This document shows positions 14,433-23,028 of a stretch of 33,206 nt of DNA, in pieces (position 1 is the stretch's first letter; each line of letters opens with the position of its first letter). Location: positions 1-33,206 of the forward strand of contig NZ_BMTV01000038.1 of the NCBI RefSeq assembly GCF_014649855.1. The letters are read 5' to 3'. The notes beneath the pieces are model-generated. The model was not told the DNA's origin, made no database searches, and saw only the letters and a program-made list of their open reading frames with translations. The translations under genes were made by a program, and so were the position numbers. The stretch comes from Streptomyces roseolus. GTDB lineage: Bacteria > Actinomycetota > Actinomycetes > Streptomycetales > Streptomycetaceae.

Positions 14433-15740
14433 TCAGAGTTCGTCGCGGGAGAGGGCGAGGAGGCGGTCGAGGACGCGCGGGCCGCCGGCGCGGACGCCGT
14501 CGTGCTCGAACTCGTCGGTCACCCAGGTGCGCAGCCCCCGGATCGCCCGGGCGGTCTCCAGGGAGTGGGCGGTGTCGACGTACATGTCGTCGTGGTAGAC
14601 GGCGGCGGCCACCGGCACCCGGTTGGCGGCGAGCCGCTCGGGGTCGTACAGCGGCGTCCAGTCGTCCCGCCCGGCGAGCAGCTCGGCGGTCTCGCGCAGC
14701 GGGCGCAGCGCCGGGTCGGTGGTGAAGTGCCAGGGGTGGACGGTCTCGCCGGTGAGGAGGACGGGGGCGCCGGAGGCGAGGGCACCGGCGGCGTCGAACT
14801 CGGGGAAGTCGGCGCGGACCCGCTCGGCGGCCCAGTCCGTGGGGCCCTGGCCCTGGGCGTAGATGGCCTCGTGGAGGACGGCGTACAGGGGGTGGCCGGC
14901 GTACGAGAGCTGGGCCTGGACCTGTTCCAGGAAGGCGTCGGCGAGGGCGGGTCCGGTGGGGGTGGGCACGAAGGCGCCCTCCAGGAGGTGGTGGAGCTGG
15001 TGGGTGCCGTCGCCGGAGCCGAGGAGGATGCCGAGGGACTGGAACGCCTCGACGGTGAGGAGGCCGCCGCCGGGGAGCGTGACCTCGTGCTCCAGGAGGT
15101 GGGCGGCGATCGCCCGGACGCGTTCGGCGTCGCGCGGGTAGCGGGCGAAGTGCGCCTCGTTCTTGCGCCGCATCCGCGGGTAGGCGGCGGTGTAGACCTC
15201 GTCGGCGGTGGCGTCGAGGGACGGCAGGCCGCCGGTGATCAGGACCCGCTCCAGGCCCTCGGGGGCGGTGGAGAGGTAGTGGACGGCGCAGAAGCCGCCG
15301 AAGCTCTGGCCGAGGACCGTCCAGGGGGCGCCGCCGGTGAGGCGGCGGCGGATCAGCTCGCAGTCCCGGACGATCGAGTCGGCGCGGAAGTGCGCGAGGT
15401 AGTCGGCCTGCGCGGCGGCGTCGCCGCGCAGCGGGAGGGTCTGCCGGTTGGCCGGGGTGGAGCGGCCGGTGCCGCGCTGGTCGAGCAGGAGGACCCGGTG
15501 GTCGCGCACGGCCCGCCCGATCCACGCCTGCCGGCCGATGAAGCGGCGGGCGCCGAAGCCGGGGCCGCCCTCCAGGTAGACCAGCCAGGGGAGCCGCTCG
15601 CGCTCCCGCTCGCCGAGCCCGGAGGCGACGAGCTCGCGGCCGTACACCTCGATCTGCTCGCCGTCGGGGCGGGCGTGGTCGAGGGGGACGGGGAACTGGT
15701 GGTCGGTGACGACGACGCCGGGCTGACGGTAGGTGGTCAA
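14433..15740 (-). CDS. Proline iminopeptidase-type alpha/beta hydrolase
   Basis: 435-aa serine hydrolase of peptidase family S33. The oxyanion motif EGGPGFG is at about 57-63, DQRGTGRS at about 87-94, and the nucleophile elbow GQSFGG has Ser146. The long cap domain and total length fit the larger actinobacterial prolyl aminopeptidases. The TTG start at 15740 is supported by AGGAG five bases upstream. No signal peptide, so it acts in the cytoplasm on N-terminal prolines of short peptides (family knowledge). It is probably monocistronic. Confidence 0.85.
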   Translation of the reverse strand: MTTYRQPGVVVTDHQFPVPLDHARPDGEQIEVYGRELVASGLGERERERLPWLVYLEGGPGFGARRFIGRQAWIGRAVRDHRVLLLDQRGTGRSTPANRQTLPLRGDAAAQADYLAHFRADSIVRDCELIRRRLTGGAPWTVLGQSFGGFCAVHYLSTAPEGLERVLITGGLPSLDATADEVYTAAYPRMRRKNEAHFARYPRDAERVRAIAAHLLEHEVTLPGGGLLTVEAFQSLGILLGSGDGTHQLHHLLEGAFVPTPTGPALADAFLEQVQAQLSYAGHPLYAVLHEAIYAQGQGPTDWAAERVRADFPEFDAAGALASGAPVLLTGETVHPWHFTTDPALRPLRETAELLAGRDDWTPLYDPERLAANRVPVAAAVYHDDMYVDTAHSLETARAIRGLRTWVTDEFEHDGVRAGGPRVLDRLLALSRDEL

Positions 15741-15805
15741 CGGTGCTCCTGCGGGTGGTCCTGCTCCGTACGCACCCAGTGGATCACGGACCGGCGCGGC
15801 GGGCT

Positions 15806-16201
15806 TCAGGAGGCCTGCATCACCGCGATGACGTTTCCGGCCGGGTCGGTGAACCAGGCGATGCCCGCCGGGCCGCCGTCGCCCGCGCCCCGGACGACGC
15901 CCTTCTCGTCGGCCTCGAACTCCGGGTAGCGCTCGAAGGTGGCGCCCCGGGAGACCAGGTCGTCGACGGCCCGGTCGATGTCGTCGACCTCGAAGTTGAG
16001 GACGGTGAAGGAGGCCGGGGTGTGGTCCTCCTTGGGGTAGACGAAGACCCGGGCCCCGCCCGGCAGGGTCAGGAACAGCATCCGCATGTCCCCGGTCCCG
16101 CTCTCCCCCACGGTCAGGCCGAGCCGGTCGCCGTAGAAGGCGCGTGCGGCATCCAGGTCGTCCACCGCGAAGCTGCTGTACGCCGTCGTCTCGCCGAACA
16201 T
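15806..16201 (-). CDS. Single-domain VOC protein
   Basis: 131-aa glyoxalase/bleomycin-resistance fold protein: FAVDDLDAARAFYGDRLGLTV at the start, PGGARVFVYPKEDHTPASFTVLNFEVDD in the middle and WFTDPAGNVIAVMQ at the end. One domain means it should dimerise to build active sites. A good RBS (GGAAGGGAG) precedes ATG 16201. Substrate unknown. Confidence 0.85.
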   Translation of the reverse strand: MFGETTAYSSFAVDDLDAARAFYGDRLGLTVGESGTGDMRMLFLTLPGGARVFVYPKEDHTPASFTVLNFEVDDIDRAVDDLVSRGATFERYPEFEADEKGVVRGAGDGGPAGIAWFTDPAGNVIAVMQAS

Positions 16202-16309
16202 GGTGCTCCCTTCCGGGGCCCCGGGTGGCGGGGCTCCCACCCTTCCAGGATCCGCCTGTCCGGCGAGGGGCGCGCGGGGCGGCCCGGGCGTTCGCCGCCC
16301 CCTCGGCGC

Positions 16310-17140
16310 TCAGGGCGCGATCGGCAGCCGGCGCTTGTGCTCGGTGAGCTCGTAGCGGCGGACGATCGAGGCGTAGGCGGCCTCGGCGACCGGCTTGCCC
16401 TCCAGGAAGTCGTCGATGTCGTCGTACGTGACGCCCAGGGCGTCCTCGTCGGGCTTGCCCGGGTCCAGGGTCTCCAGGTCGGCGGTCGGGACCTTCCAGA
16501 CCAGGGAGTCGGGGGCGCCGAGCTCGGCGGCGACGGCGCGGACCCGGCGCTTGGTGAGGCCGGTGAGCGGGACGAGGTCGGCGGCGCCGTCGCCGAACTT
16601 GGTGAAGAAGCCGGAGACGGCCTCGGCGGCGTGGTCGGTGCCGACGACCAGGCCGTCCTGGGCGCCGGCGACCGCGTACTGGGCGATCATGCGCTGGCGG
16701 GCCTTGATGTTGCCGTGCACGAAGTCCTCGTGGTGGGCGTCGCGGAAGGCGGCCCCGGCGGCCCGGACGGCGTCGAGGGCGGCGTCGCTGGCCGGCTTGA
16801 CGTCGACGGTGAGGACCTGGTCGGCGCGGATGAAGTCGAGGGCGGTCCGGGCGTCCTTCTCGTCGGCCTGGACGCCGTACGGCAGGCGCATGGCGTAGAA
16901 GGTCGCCTCGTGGCCGGCGGCGCGGGCGCGCTCCACGGCGAGCTGGCAGAGCCGGCCGGCGGTGGTGGAGTCCACGCCGCCGCTGATGCCGAGGACGAGG
17001 GAGCGCAGTCCGGTGGTGGTGAGGCGCTCGGTGAGGAAGGCCACCCGGCGCTCGATCTCGACGGCCGGGTCGAAGGACTCGGGGACCTGGAGCTCGCGGG
17101 CGATCTGCTGCTGGCGGGCGATGGGCGCCGGGTCGGTCAC
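16310..17140 (-). CDS. nadE: NH3-dependent NAD+ synthetase
   Basis: 276 aa, matching the ammonia-dependent form (E. coli NadE, 275 aa). It amidates nicotinic acid adenine dinucleotide to NAD+ with ATP in the last step of NAD synthesis. The PP-loop is LGISGGVDST (about 50-59). Other family marks are MRLPYGVQADEKDA, GNIKARQRM, GTDHAAEAVSGFFTKFGDG and LTKRRVRA. No glutaminase domain is present. GTG 17140 has AGGAG eight bases upstream. Glutamine-dependent NAD synthetases are common in actinobacteria, so this may be a second enzyme. Confidence 0.94.
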   Translation of the reverse strand: MTDPAPIARQQQIARELQVPESFDPAVEIERRVAFLTERLTTTGLRSLVLGISGGVDSTTAGRLCQLAVERARAAGHEATFYAMRLPYGVQADEKDARTALDFIRADQVLTVDVKPASDAALDAVRAAGAAFRDAHHEDFVHGNIKARQRMIAQYAVAGAQDGLVVGTDHAAEAVSGFFTKFGDGAADLVPLTGLTKRRVRAVAAELGAPDSLVWKVPTADLETLDPGKPDEDALGVTYDDIDDFLEGKPVAEAAYASIVRRYELTEHKRRLPIAP

Positions 17141-17211
17141 GGAGGGCTCCTCGTCGGAAGGGGGTGCGGGCGACGGTTCCGACTTTAGCGGGGTGCGGGG
17201 CGAAGGCCCGG

Positions 17212-18339
17212 TCAGGGGCCCGGGGCGCAGAGCACCTCGACGCGCTGGACGAGGTTGTTGGCGAAGCCGCCGCGGTTCCAGGGGGCGGCGAGGGGCTGGG
17301 AGCGGCCGGTGGCGTCGGTGGCCCGGACGGTGAGGTGGCGCAGGCCCGGGGTGGCGTTCCAGGTGGTGTGCCAGGCGGCCCAGGCCCAGGGGTGGGCGGG
17401 GTCGTGGACGAGTTCGGCGTCGGTCCAGGCGGCGCCGCCGTCCTCGCTGACCTGGACCCGGGTGACGGGGCCGTGGCCGGACCAGGCACGGCCGGTGAGG
17501 GGGACGGGCCCGGGGCGGACGACGCGGGCGCGGGACAGGAAGTCGGGGAAGCCGGGCGGGGCCATGAGGGCGCGGGGGGCGACGAGGGTGACGGGTTCGC
17601 CCGGCTCGTCGGGTTCCTGGCGGAGGCGGTAGGCGGCGCTCTGCTGGTAGCCGGTGTAGGGGGTGGCGGTGAGGGTGATGTCGCGCAGCCACTTCACGTG
17701 GGCCATGCCGTACCAGCCGGGGACGACGAGCCGGAGCGGGCTGCCGTGCTGGGGCGGCAGCGGGGCGCCGTTCATGGCGTACGCGACGAGGACGTCCCGG
17801 GCGGGGTCGGCGGCGGTGGCGAGCGGCAGGGAGCGGCGGTAGTCCTGTTCGACGCCGCGTTCCACGCCGTGGTCGGCGCCGGTGAGGACGGCCTCGACGG
17901 CGTCCTCGGCGACACCGGCCTCGGCGAGGAGGGCGGCGAGGGGGACCCCGGTCCAGTCGGCGGTGCCGACGGCCTCGACGAGCCAGGGCTGGCTGACGGG
18001 CCGGGGGGCGAGCCGGGCGCGGCCGTTCCCGGCGCACTCCAGGGTGACGCGGCGGGTGGTGGCGGGGCGGGCGCGGAGGGCGTCGAGGTCCAGGTCGAGC
18101 GGGCGGAGCACCCGGCCGCCGATCGTGAGCCGCCAGGCGTCGGGGTCGGTGTCGGGGATGTCGTAGTGGACGAGGACGTAGTGGAGGCCGGGCGGGGTGA
18201 CGTCGTACCGCAGGGCTTCCAGCGGAAGTCCGTGGTTGCGGGTGGCGAGGGCCAGTTCCTGCGGGGTGAGGCCCTCGTCCGGTCCGGCGACGCGGGCCGG
18301 ACCGCTGACGGCACCGAGGTCGCCCGGCGATCGGTCCAT
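17212..18339 (-). CDS. Sulfite oxidase-fold molybdopterin oxidoreductase
   Basis: 375-aa protein of the sulfite oxidase family. The molybdenum-ligand Cys is Cys102 in VTLECAGNGR. The Moco-binding domain continues through the HGSPLRLVVPGWYGMAHVKWL stretch. The C-terminal Ig-like dimerisation domain has VQVSEDGGAAWTDAEL and the final NRGGFANN. There is no Tat signal and no heme domain, so it is predicted to be cytoplasmic, unlike most bacterial YedY/SorA-type enzymes. Substrate could be sulfite or another oxyanion. It lies 44 nt after the ATPase-regulator gene on the same strand. Confidence 0.87.
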   Translation of the reverse strand: MDRSPGDLGAVSGPARVAGPDEGLTPQELALATRNHGLPLEALRYDVTPPGLHYVLVHYDIPDTDPDAWRLTIGGRVLRPLDLDLDALRARPATTRRVTLECAGNGRARLAPRPVSQPWLVEAVGTADWTGVPLAALLAEAGVAEDAVEAVLTGADHGVERGVEQDYRRSLPLATAADPARDVLVAYAMNGAPLPPQHGSPLRLVVPGWYGMAHVKWLRDITLTATPYTGYQQSAAYRLRQEPDEPGEPVTLVAPRALMAPPGFPDFLSRARVVRPGPVPLTGRAWSGHGPVTRVQVSEDGGAAWTDAELVHDPAHPWAWAAWHTTWNATPGLRHLTVRATDATGRSQPLAAPWNRGGFANNLVQRVEVLCAPGP

Positions 18340-18383
18340 GGACCCATGGTGCGCCGTGCGGGGCGGCTCCGCCCGGTGGGCGG

Positions 18384-20471
18384 TCAGGCGGTGCCGAGGG
18401 CGCGGTCGAGGCCCGCCTGGGGGAGGTCGGTGAGGGCGCGGAGGAAGATCTCCTCGTAGGCGGGTTCGCCGAGGGCGGCGCGGACGCCGGCGGTGTAGTG
18501 GGCGTGGAGGGCGCGCAGGCCGGGCAGGCCGCGGCGGGGCTGGCCGGTGGCCCGCCAGTGGGCCTCGCCGGTGCCGGAGACGTCGGCGGCGCGTTCGCCG
18601 TCGCCGGCGGCGGCGTGGGCGGTGGCGAGGACGTCGAGGCCGAGGGCGACGCCGAGGCCGGCGCCGAGGGCGCGGGTGCCGGCGAGCATGGCGCGGGCGT
18701 GGGCGGCGGCGGTGGCGGGGTCGCCTTCGAGGAGGCCGGCGAGGGCGAGCTGGTACTCCAGGGCGGTGCGGGTCCAGTGCTCGTCGAGGGTGTCGCAGAG
18801 GGTGCGGAGGGCGAGGGCGTCGGCGCGGGCCTCGGCGAGGCGGCCGAGGCCGGTGAGGGCGAAGACGCGGACCAGCCGGCAGCGGAGGGTGGCGGCGGAC
18901 CCGGCCGTGGTGCCGCGCGCCGAGGCGAGGACGTGGTCGACGACGACGAGGGCGGCGTGGGCGCGGCCGGTGGTGAGGGCGAGGAGGCCGGCGAGGGCGG
19001 CGGCGTCGAGGGTGAGCTCGCCGGGTCCGTACGGCTCCGAGGGCGCCCAGGGGCGTTCCGGCGGGTGCTCGGTGTGGCGGGCTTCGCGGGCGCAGCGTTC
19101 GGCGGCGTCCTGGGCGGGGCCGAGGTCGCCCTGGAGGACGAGGGTGATGCCGAGGGCCCACAGGGCGCGGGTGCGGGCGCGGCCGCGGGCCTCGCTGAGG
19201 AGGAGGGCCCGTTCGAGTCCGGCGCGGGCCTCGCGGAGGCGGCCTCGGCAGGACCAGGCGAAGGCGACGGAGCCGATGAGGTCGAGGGCGGCGTCGGGGT
19301 CGGTGCGCAGGAGGTGGTCGAGGGCGGTGCGCAGGTCGGTGTGGTGGGTGTCGACGGCGTGGTGCCAGTGGAGCTGGCGGGGGCCGTGCCAGGCGGCCCT
19401 GCCCTGGGCGGCGAGGGCGCCGAAGTGGGCGGCGTGCCGGTCGGCGACGGTGCCGGTCTCGCCGAGGCGGTCCAGCCAGCCGGCGCCGTACTCGCGGATG
19501 GTGTCGAGGAGGCGGTGGCGGCCCGCGCCGTCGGCGGGGCGGACGACGGAGGCGCGGACGAGGCCGGCGAGGGCGGCGGGGAGGGTGTCGGGGGTGAGGG
19601 GGCCGCCGGTGCAGACGGCGGTGGCGGTGGCGAGGTCGAAGGGGCCGCGGAAGACGGAGAGGCGGGCCCAGAGGAGCCGTTCGAGGGGGCCGGCGAGTTC
19701 GTGGCTCCAGCCGATGGCGGCGCGCAGGGTGCGGTGGCGGGCGGGCCAGACGCGCCCGGGGTGGGCGAGGAGGTCGAAGCGGGCCTCGGGGGGCGCGGTG
19801 AGGCGGCTGCCGAGCTGGTCGCGGACGGCTTCGGCGCCCCGCAGCCGGATCTGGGCGGCGGCGAGCTCCAGGGCGAGGGGTATGCCTTCGAGGCGGACGC
19901 AGATCTCGGCGGCGGGCCCGGCGGGGAGCTCCTCGCCGGTGGCGGTGCGCAGGAGGGCGAGGGCGTCGTCGCCTGCGGGCGGCAGGGGGTCGAGGAGGAC
20001 GGTGTGCTCGCCGGGGACGCCGAGGGGGCGGCGGGAGGTGGCGAGGACGGTGAGGCCGGGGGCGGCGTCGAGGAGTTCGGCGACGAGCCGGCCGCAGGCG
20101 TCGGCGAGGTGGTCGCAGCAGTCGAGGACGAGGAGGAGGCGGGCTTCGGCGAGGCGGCGGCGCAGGGCGCCGGTGTCGGTGCCGGGGGTGTGGTCGGCGA
20201 GGTCGACGGAGTCGGAGACGAGGGCGACGAGGAGGCGTTCGCCGTCGAGCTGTCCGAGGTCGGTCCACCAGGCGCCGTCGGGGTGGTGGTGGCGCACGCG
20301 GTGGGCGGCGCGCAGCGCGAGCCGGGTCTTGCCGACGCCGCCGACGCCGGTCACGGTGACGAGGCGGTGTTCCGCCAACGCGGCGGTGATGCGCGTCAGT
20401 TCCGTGCGGCGGCCTGTGAAACCCGGGTTCTCGTCCGGTAGATGTCCACGCACGGGAGCAGTGTCCCTCAT
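18384..20471 (-). CDS. AfsR-like STAND/NB-ARC ATPase without DNA-binding domain
   Basis: 695 aa. It starts PDENPGFTGRRTELTRI, as in AfsR-family NTPase modules, then Walker A TGVGGVGKT (about 41-49), Walker B LLLVLDCCDHL, and sensor-type LATSRRPLG and IPLALELAAAQI. The second half is a long alpha-helical, TPR-like array. The usual OmpR/BTAD N-terminus and LuxR C-terminus are both missing, so it cannot bind DNA by a recognisable domain. It may signal through a partner. It lies between gluD and the sulfite oxidase gene on the same strand; a functional link to either is not evident. Confidence 0.83.
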   Translation of the reverse strand: MRDTAPVRGHLPDENPGFTGRRTELTRITAALAEHRLVTVTGVGGVGKTRLALRAAHRVRHHHPDGAWWTDLGQLDGERLLVALVSDSVDLADHTPGTDTGALRRRLAEARLLLVLDCCDHLADACGRLVAELLDAAPGLTVLATSRRPLGVPGEHTVLLDPLPPAGDDALALLRTATGEELPAGPAAEICVRLEGIPLALELAAAQIRLRGAEAVRDQLGSRLTAPPEARFDLLAHPGRVWPARHRTLRAAIGWSHELAGPLERLLWARLSVFRGPFDLATATAVCTGGPLTPDTLPAALAGLVRASVVRPADGAGRHRLLDTIREYGAGWLDRLGETGTVADRHAAHFGALAAQGRAAWHGPRQLHWHHAVDTHHTDLRTALDHLLRTDPDAALDLIGSVAFAWSCRGRLREARAGLERALLLSEARGRARTRALWALGITLVLQGDLGPAQDAAERCAREARHTEHPPERPWAPSEPYGPGELTLDAAALAGLLALTTGRAHAALVVVDHVLASARGTTAGSAATLRCRLVRVFALTGLGRLAEARADALALRTLCDTLDEHWTRTALEYQLALAGLLEGDPATAAAHARAMLAGTRALGAGLGVALGLDVLATAHAAAGDGERAADVSGTGEAHWRATGQPRRGLPGLRALHAHYTAGVRAALGEPAYEEIFLRALTDLPQAGLDRALGTA

Positions 20472-20544
20472 GTCCGGGCCGAATGCTGCTGCCGAGCGGC
20501 TTCGTCATGGTTTCGGGCGCGGGCCGCACCGGGGCGGGGTGTCG

Positions 20545-21495
20545 TCACGGCTTGGGGGCGGGGGGTTCTCCGGGGGTGGCGAGGTCGTCGACGGCTTCGG
20601 CGGTGACGACGGCGCCGGTGGAGCGCTTGCCGCGGCGCAGGCGGCGTTCGAGCCGGGCGGCGAAGGTGGTGAGGGCGAGGTTGAGGAGGACGAAGAGGAC
20701 GGCGACGACGGTGAAGCAGGCGATGGTGTTGGCGCCGTAGTTGGCGCTCATGGGACGGACGGAGGCGAGGAGTTCGGCGAAGCCGAGCATGGCGCCGCCG
20801 AGGGCGGTGTCCTTGACGATGACGACGAGCTGGCTGATGAGGGCGGGCAGCATGGCGGTGACGGACTGCGGCAGGAGGACGTACGCCATGGTCTGGCCCT
20901 TGCGCATGCCGATGGCCTTGGCGGCGTCGGTCTGGCCGGCGGGGAGGGCGAGGATGCCGGCGCGGACGACCTCGGCGAGGACGGAGGCGTTGTAGAGGAC
21001 GAGGCCGGTGACGACCGCGTACAGGGGGCGGGTCTCGGGGCTGATGTCGGTGAACTCGGCGTAGGCGGCGTTGGCGAAGAGCATCAGGATGAGGACGGGG
21101 ATCGCGCGGAAGAACTCGACGACGGTGCCGGCGCCGGCACGGACGGCGCGGTGGTCGGAGAGGCGGGCGATGCCGAGGAGGGCGCCGAGCGGCAGGGCGA
21201 GGAGCATGGCGAGCGCGGCGGCGATGACGGTGTTCTTCAGGGCGGGCAGCAGGTACGTCTGCCAGACGCGGCCGTCGGTGAGGAACGGTTCCCATTTCTC
21301 CGCCTCCAGCTGGTTCTTGGCGCCGAGTCCGGCGATCACCCACCAGACGACGGCGGCGAGGGCGGCGAGGAAGAGCAGCGTCCAGAGGAGGTTGCGGCGG
21401 CGGGCGCGGGGGCCCGGGACGTCGTAGAGGACGGTGGGGGCCTCGTCCCGGTCGGTGCGGCGCTTCGCCGCGCGGCCGCTGCCGGTGCGCCTCAC
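20545..21495 (-). CDS. gluD: Glutamate-type ABC importer permease GluD
   Basis: 316-aa His/Glu/Gln/Arg-type permease with an N-terminal cytoplasmic extension (about 30 residues, Arg-rich), a first membrane segment at about 36-55 and four to five more. The family loop RAGILALPAGQTDAAKAIGM is clear. The GTG start overlaps the gluC stop as GTGA. The C-terminal tail is basic and long. It forms the heteromeric channel with GluC. Confidence 0.86.
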   Translation of the reverse strand: MRRTGSGRAAKRRTDRDEAPTVLYDVPGPRARRRNLLWTLLFLAALAAVVWWVIAGLGAKNQLEAEKWEPFLTDGRVWQTYLLPALKNTVIAAALAMLLALPLGALLGIARLSDHRAVRAGAGTVVEFFRAIPVLILMLFANAAYAEFTDISPETRPLYAVVTGLVLYNASVLAEVVRAGILALPAGQTDAAKAIGMRKGQTMAYVLLPQSVTAMLPALISQLVVIVKDTALGGAMLGFAELLASVRPMSANYGANTIACFTVVAVLFVLLNLALTTFAARLERRLRRGKRSTGAVVTAEAVDDLATPGEPPAPKP

Positions 21496-22157
21496 CGTTT
21501 GACCGCGACTTTCTTGGCGAGCCGGCCGAGGAGGAGGCCGGTGGGCAGGGTGAGGCAGATGTAGCCGAAGGCGAAGATCGCCGAGATGAGGATCAGCTGG
21601 GCCTCGTTCTCGATCATCTCCCGCATGAGCAGGGCGGCTTCGGCGACGCCGATCGCGGCGGCGACGGTGGTGTTCTTGGTGAGGGCGATGAGGACGTTGG
21701 TGAGCGGGCCGACGACGGAGCGGAAGGCCTGCGGGAGCACGATGATCCGGAGGATCTGGGGGAAGCTCAGGCCGATCGCCCGGGCGGCCTCGACCTGGCC
21801 GAGGGGGACGGTGTTGATGCCGGAGCGCAGCGCCTCGCAGACGAAGGCGCTGGTGTAGGCGGTGAGGCCGAGGACGGCGAGCCGGAAGTTGATGGTGGTG
21901 AAGCGGTCGGCGCCGAGGCTGATCCCGAGGGTCTGGAAGAGACCGAGGGAGGTGAAGACGATGATGACGGTGAGGGGGATGTTGCGGACGACGGTGACGT
22001 AGGCGGTGCCGAAGCCCCGCATGAGGGGGACGGGGCCGACGCGCATGGCGGCGAGCAGCGTCCCCCAGACCAGGGAGCCGAGGGCGGACCAGAAGGTGAG
22101 CTGGACGGTCACCCAGAAGGCGCCCAGGAGGTCGTAGCCCTCGAGGAAGTCGAACAC
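21492..22157 (-). CDS. gluC: Glutamate-type ABC importer permease GluC
   Basis: 221-aa permease of the polar amino-acid uptake family, with about five membrane segments. The EAA-type loop RSGINTVPLGQVEAARAIGL, which meets the ATPase, is followed by QILRIIVLPQAFRSVVGPLT. GTG 22157 lies 10 nt after the gluB stop, and its end overlaps gluD. Together with gluD it forms the membrane pore. Confidence 0.88.
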   Translation of the reverse strand: MFDFLEGYDLLGAFWVTVQLTFWSALGSLVWGTLLAAMRVGPVPLMRGFGTAYVTVVRNIPLTVIIVFTSLGLFQTLGISLGADRFTTINFRLAVLGLTAYTSAFVCEALRSGINTVPLGQVEAARAIGLSFPQILRIIVLPQAFRSVVGPLTNVLIALTKNTTVAAAIGVAEAALLMREMIENEAQLILISAIFAFGYICLTLPTGLLLGRLAKKVAVKR

Positions 22158-22167
22158 GGCGGCCGGC

Positions 22168-23010
22168 TCACTCGACGATCACGCCGATCTTCGGGGCGGG
22201 TTCGTTCTGGTAGTTCGCCGGGCCGAAGTTCTTCTTCACGGCGGCGTCCCAGGAGCCGTCGTCGACCATCTTCTCCAGAGCGGTGTTGATCTTGTCCTTG
22301 AGGTCGCTGCCCTTCTGGACGCCGATGCCGTAGTTCTCGTTGCTCAGCTCGAAGCCGCCGAGCTTGAACTTGCCCTTGAACTCCTCCTGGGCGGCGTATC
22401 CGGCGAGGATCGAGTCGTCGGTGGTGAGGGCGTCGATGACGCCGTTCTCCAGGCCGGTCAGGCACTCGGAGTAGCCGCCGTACTCCTGGAGCTGGGCGTC
22501 GGGGGCGATGTCGTCCTTGACGTTCTGCGCGGAGGTGGAGCCGGTGACGGAGCAGAGCCGCTTGTCGTTCAGGTCGGACGGCCGCTTGACGGAGTCGTCG
22601 TCGGCGCGGATCAGCACGTCCTGGTGGGCGAGGAGGTAGGGGCCGGCGAAGTCGACCTTCTCGGCGCGCTCGTCGTTGATCGAGTAGGAGGCGGCGATGA
22701 AGTCGACGTCGCCGCGCTGGAGCATGGTCTCTCGGTCGGCGCTCTTCGCCTCCTTCCAGACGATCTCGTTCGGTTCGTGGCCGAGTTGCTTCGCCACGTA
22801 GGTGGCCACGTCGACGTCGAAGCCGGTGTAGGTGCCGTCGGGGGTCTTCAGGCCGATGCCGGGCTGGTCGAACTTGATGCCGATGGTGATCCTGTCGTCG
22901 TCGCCGTGGTCCGCGGGCACGGCTCCCTGGGCGAAGGAGGCGGTGCCGAGGGCGAGGACGACGGCCGTCGCGGAGGCGACGAGGGTCCGGGTGGTCCTGA
23001 GCGGGTTCAT
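22168..23010 (-). CDS. gluB: Glutamate-binding protein GluB, secreted form without lipobox
   Basis: 280-aa family 3 solute-binding protein. A signal peptide covers about 1-30 (hydrophobic VASATAVVLALGTASFA, likely cleaved near AQGA). Mature hallmarks are GIKFDQPGIGLKTPDGTYTGFDVDVA, VDFIAASYSINDERAEKVDFAGPYL and YGIGVQKGSDL. There is no Cys in the signal region, so it cannot be a lipoprotein, whereas GluB proteins of Gram-positive bacteria are normally lipid-anchored. Two Cys lie in the mature part (RLCSV and SECLTG), possibly a disulfide. It lies 18 nt after gluA in the gluABCD order. Confidence 0.87.
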   Translation of the reverse strand: MNPLRTTRTLVASATAVVLALGTASFAQGAVPADHGDDDRITIGIKFDQPGIGLKTPDGTYTGFDVDVATYVAKQLGHEPNEIVWKEAKSADRETMLQRGDVDFIAASYSINDERAEKVDFAGPYLLAHQDVLIRADDDSVKRPSDLNDKRLCSVTGSTSAQNVKDDIAPDAQLQEYGGYSECLTGLENGVIDALTTDDSILAGYAAQEEFKGKFKLGGFELSNENYGIGVQKGSDLKDKINTALEKMVDDGSWDAAVKKNFGPANYQNEPAPKIGVIVE

Positions 23011-23028
23011 GCGATCACCCCGTGGGGC

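Noticed and set aside
18333..18344. Palindrome GGTCCATGGACC over the sulfite-oxidase start codon
   Set aside because: It is perfect, but it contains an NcoI-like CCATGG core around the ATG with another CCATGG a few bases away, so chance is likely in this GC-rich context and nothing else supports an operator.
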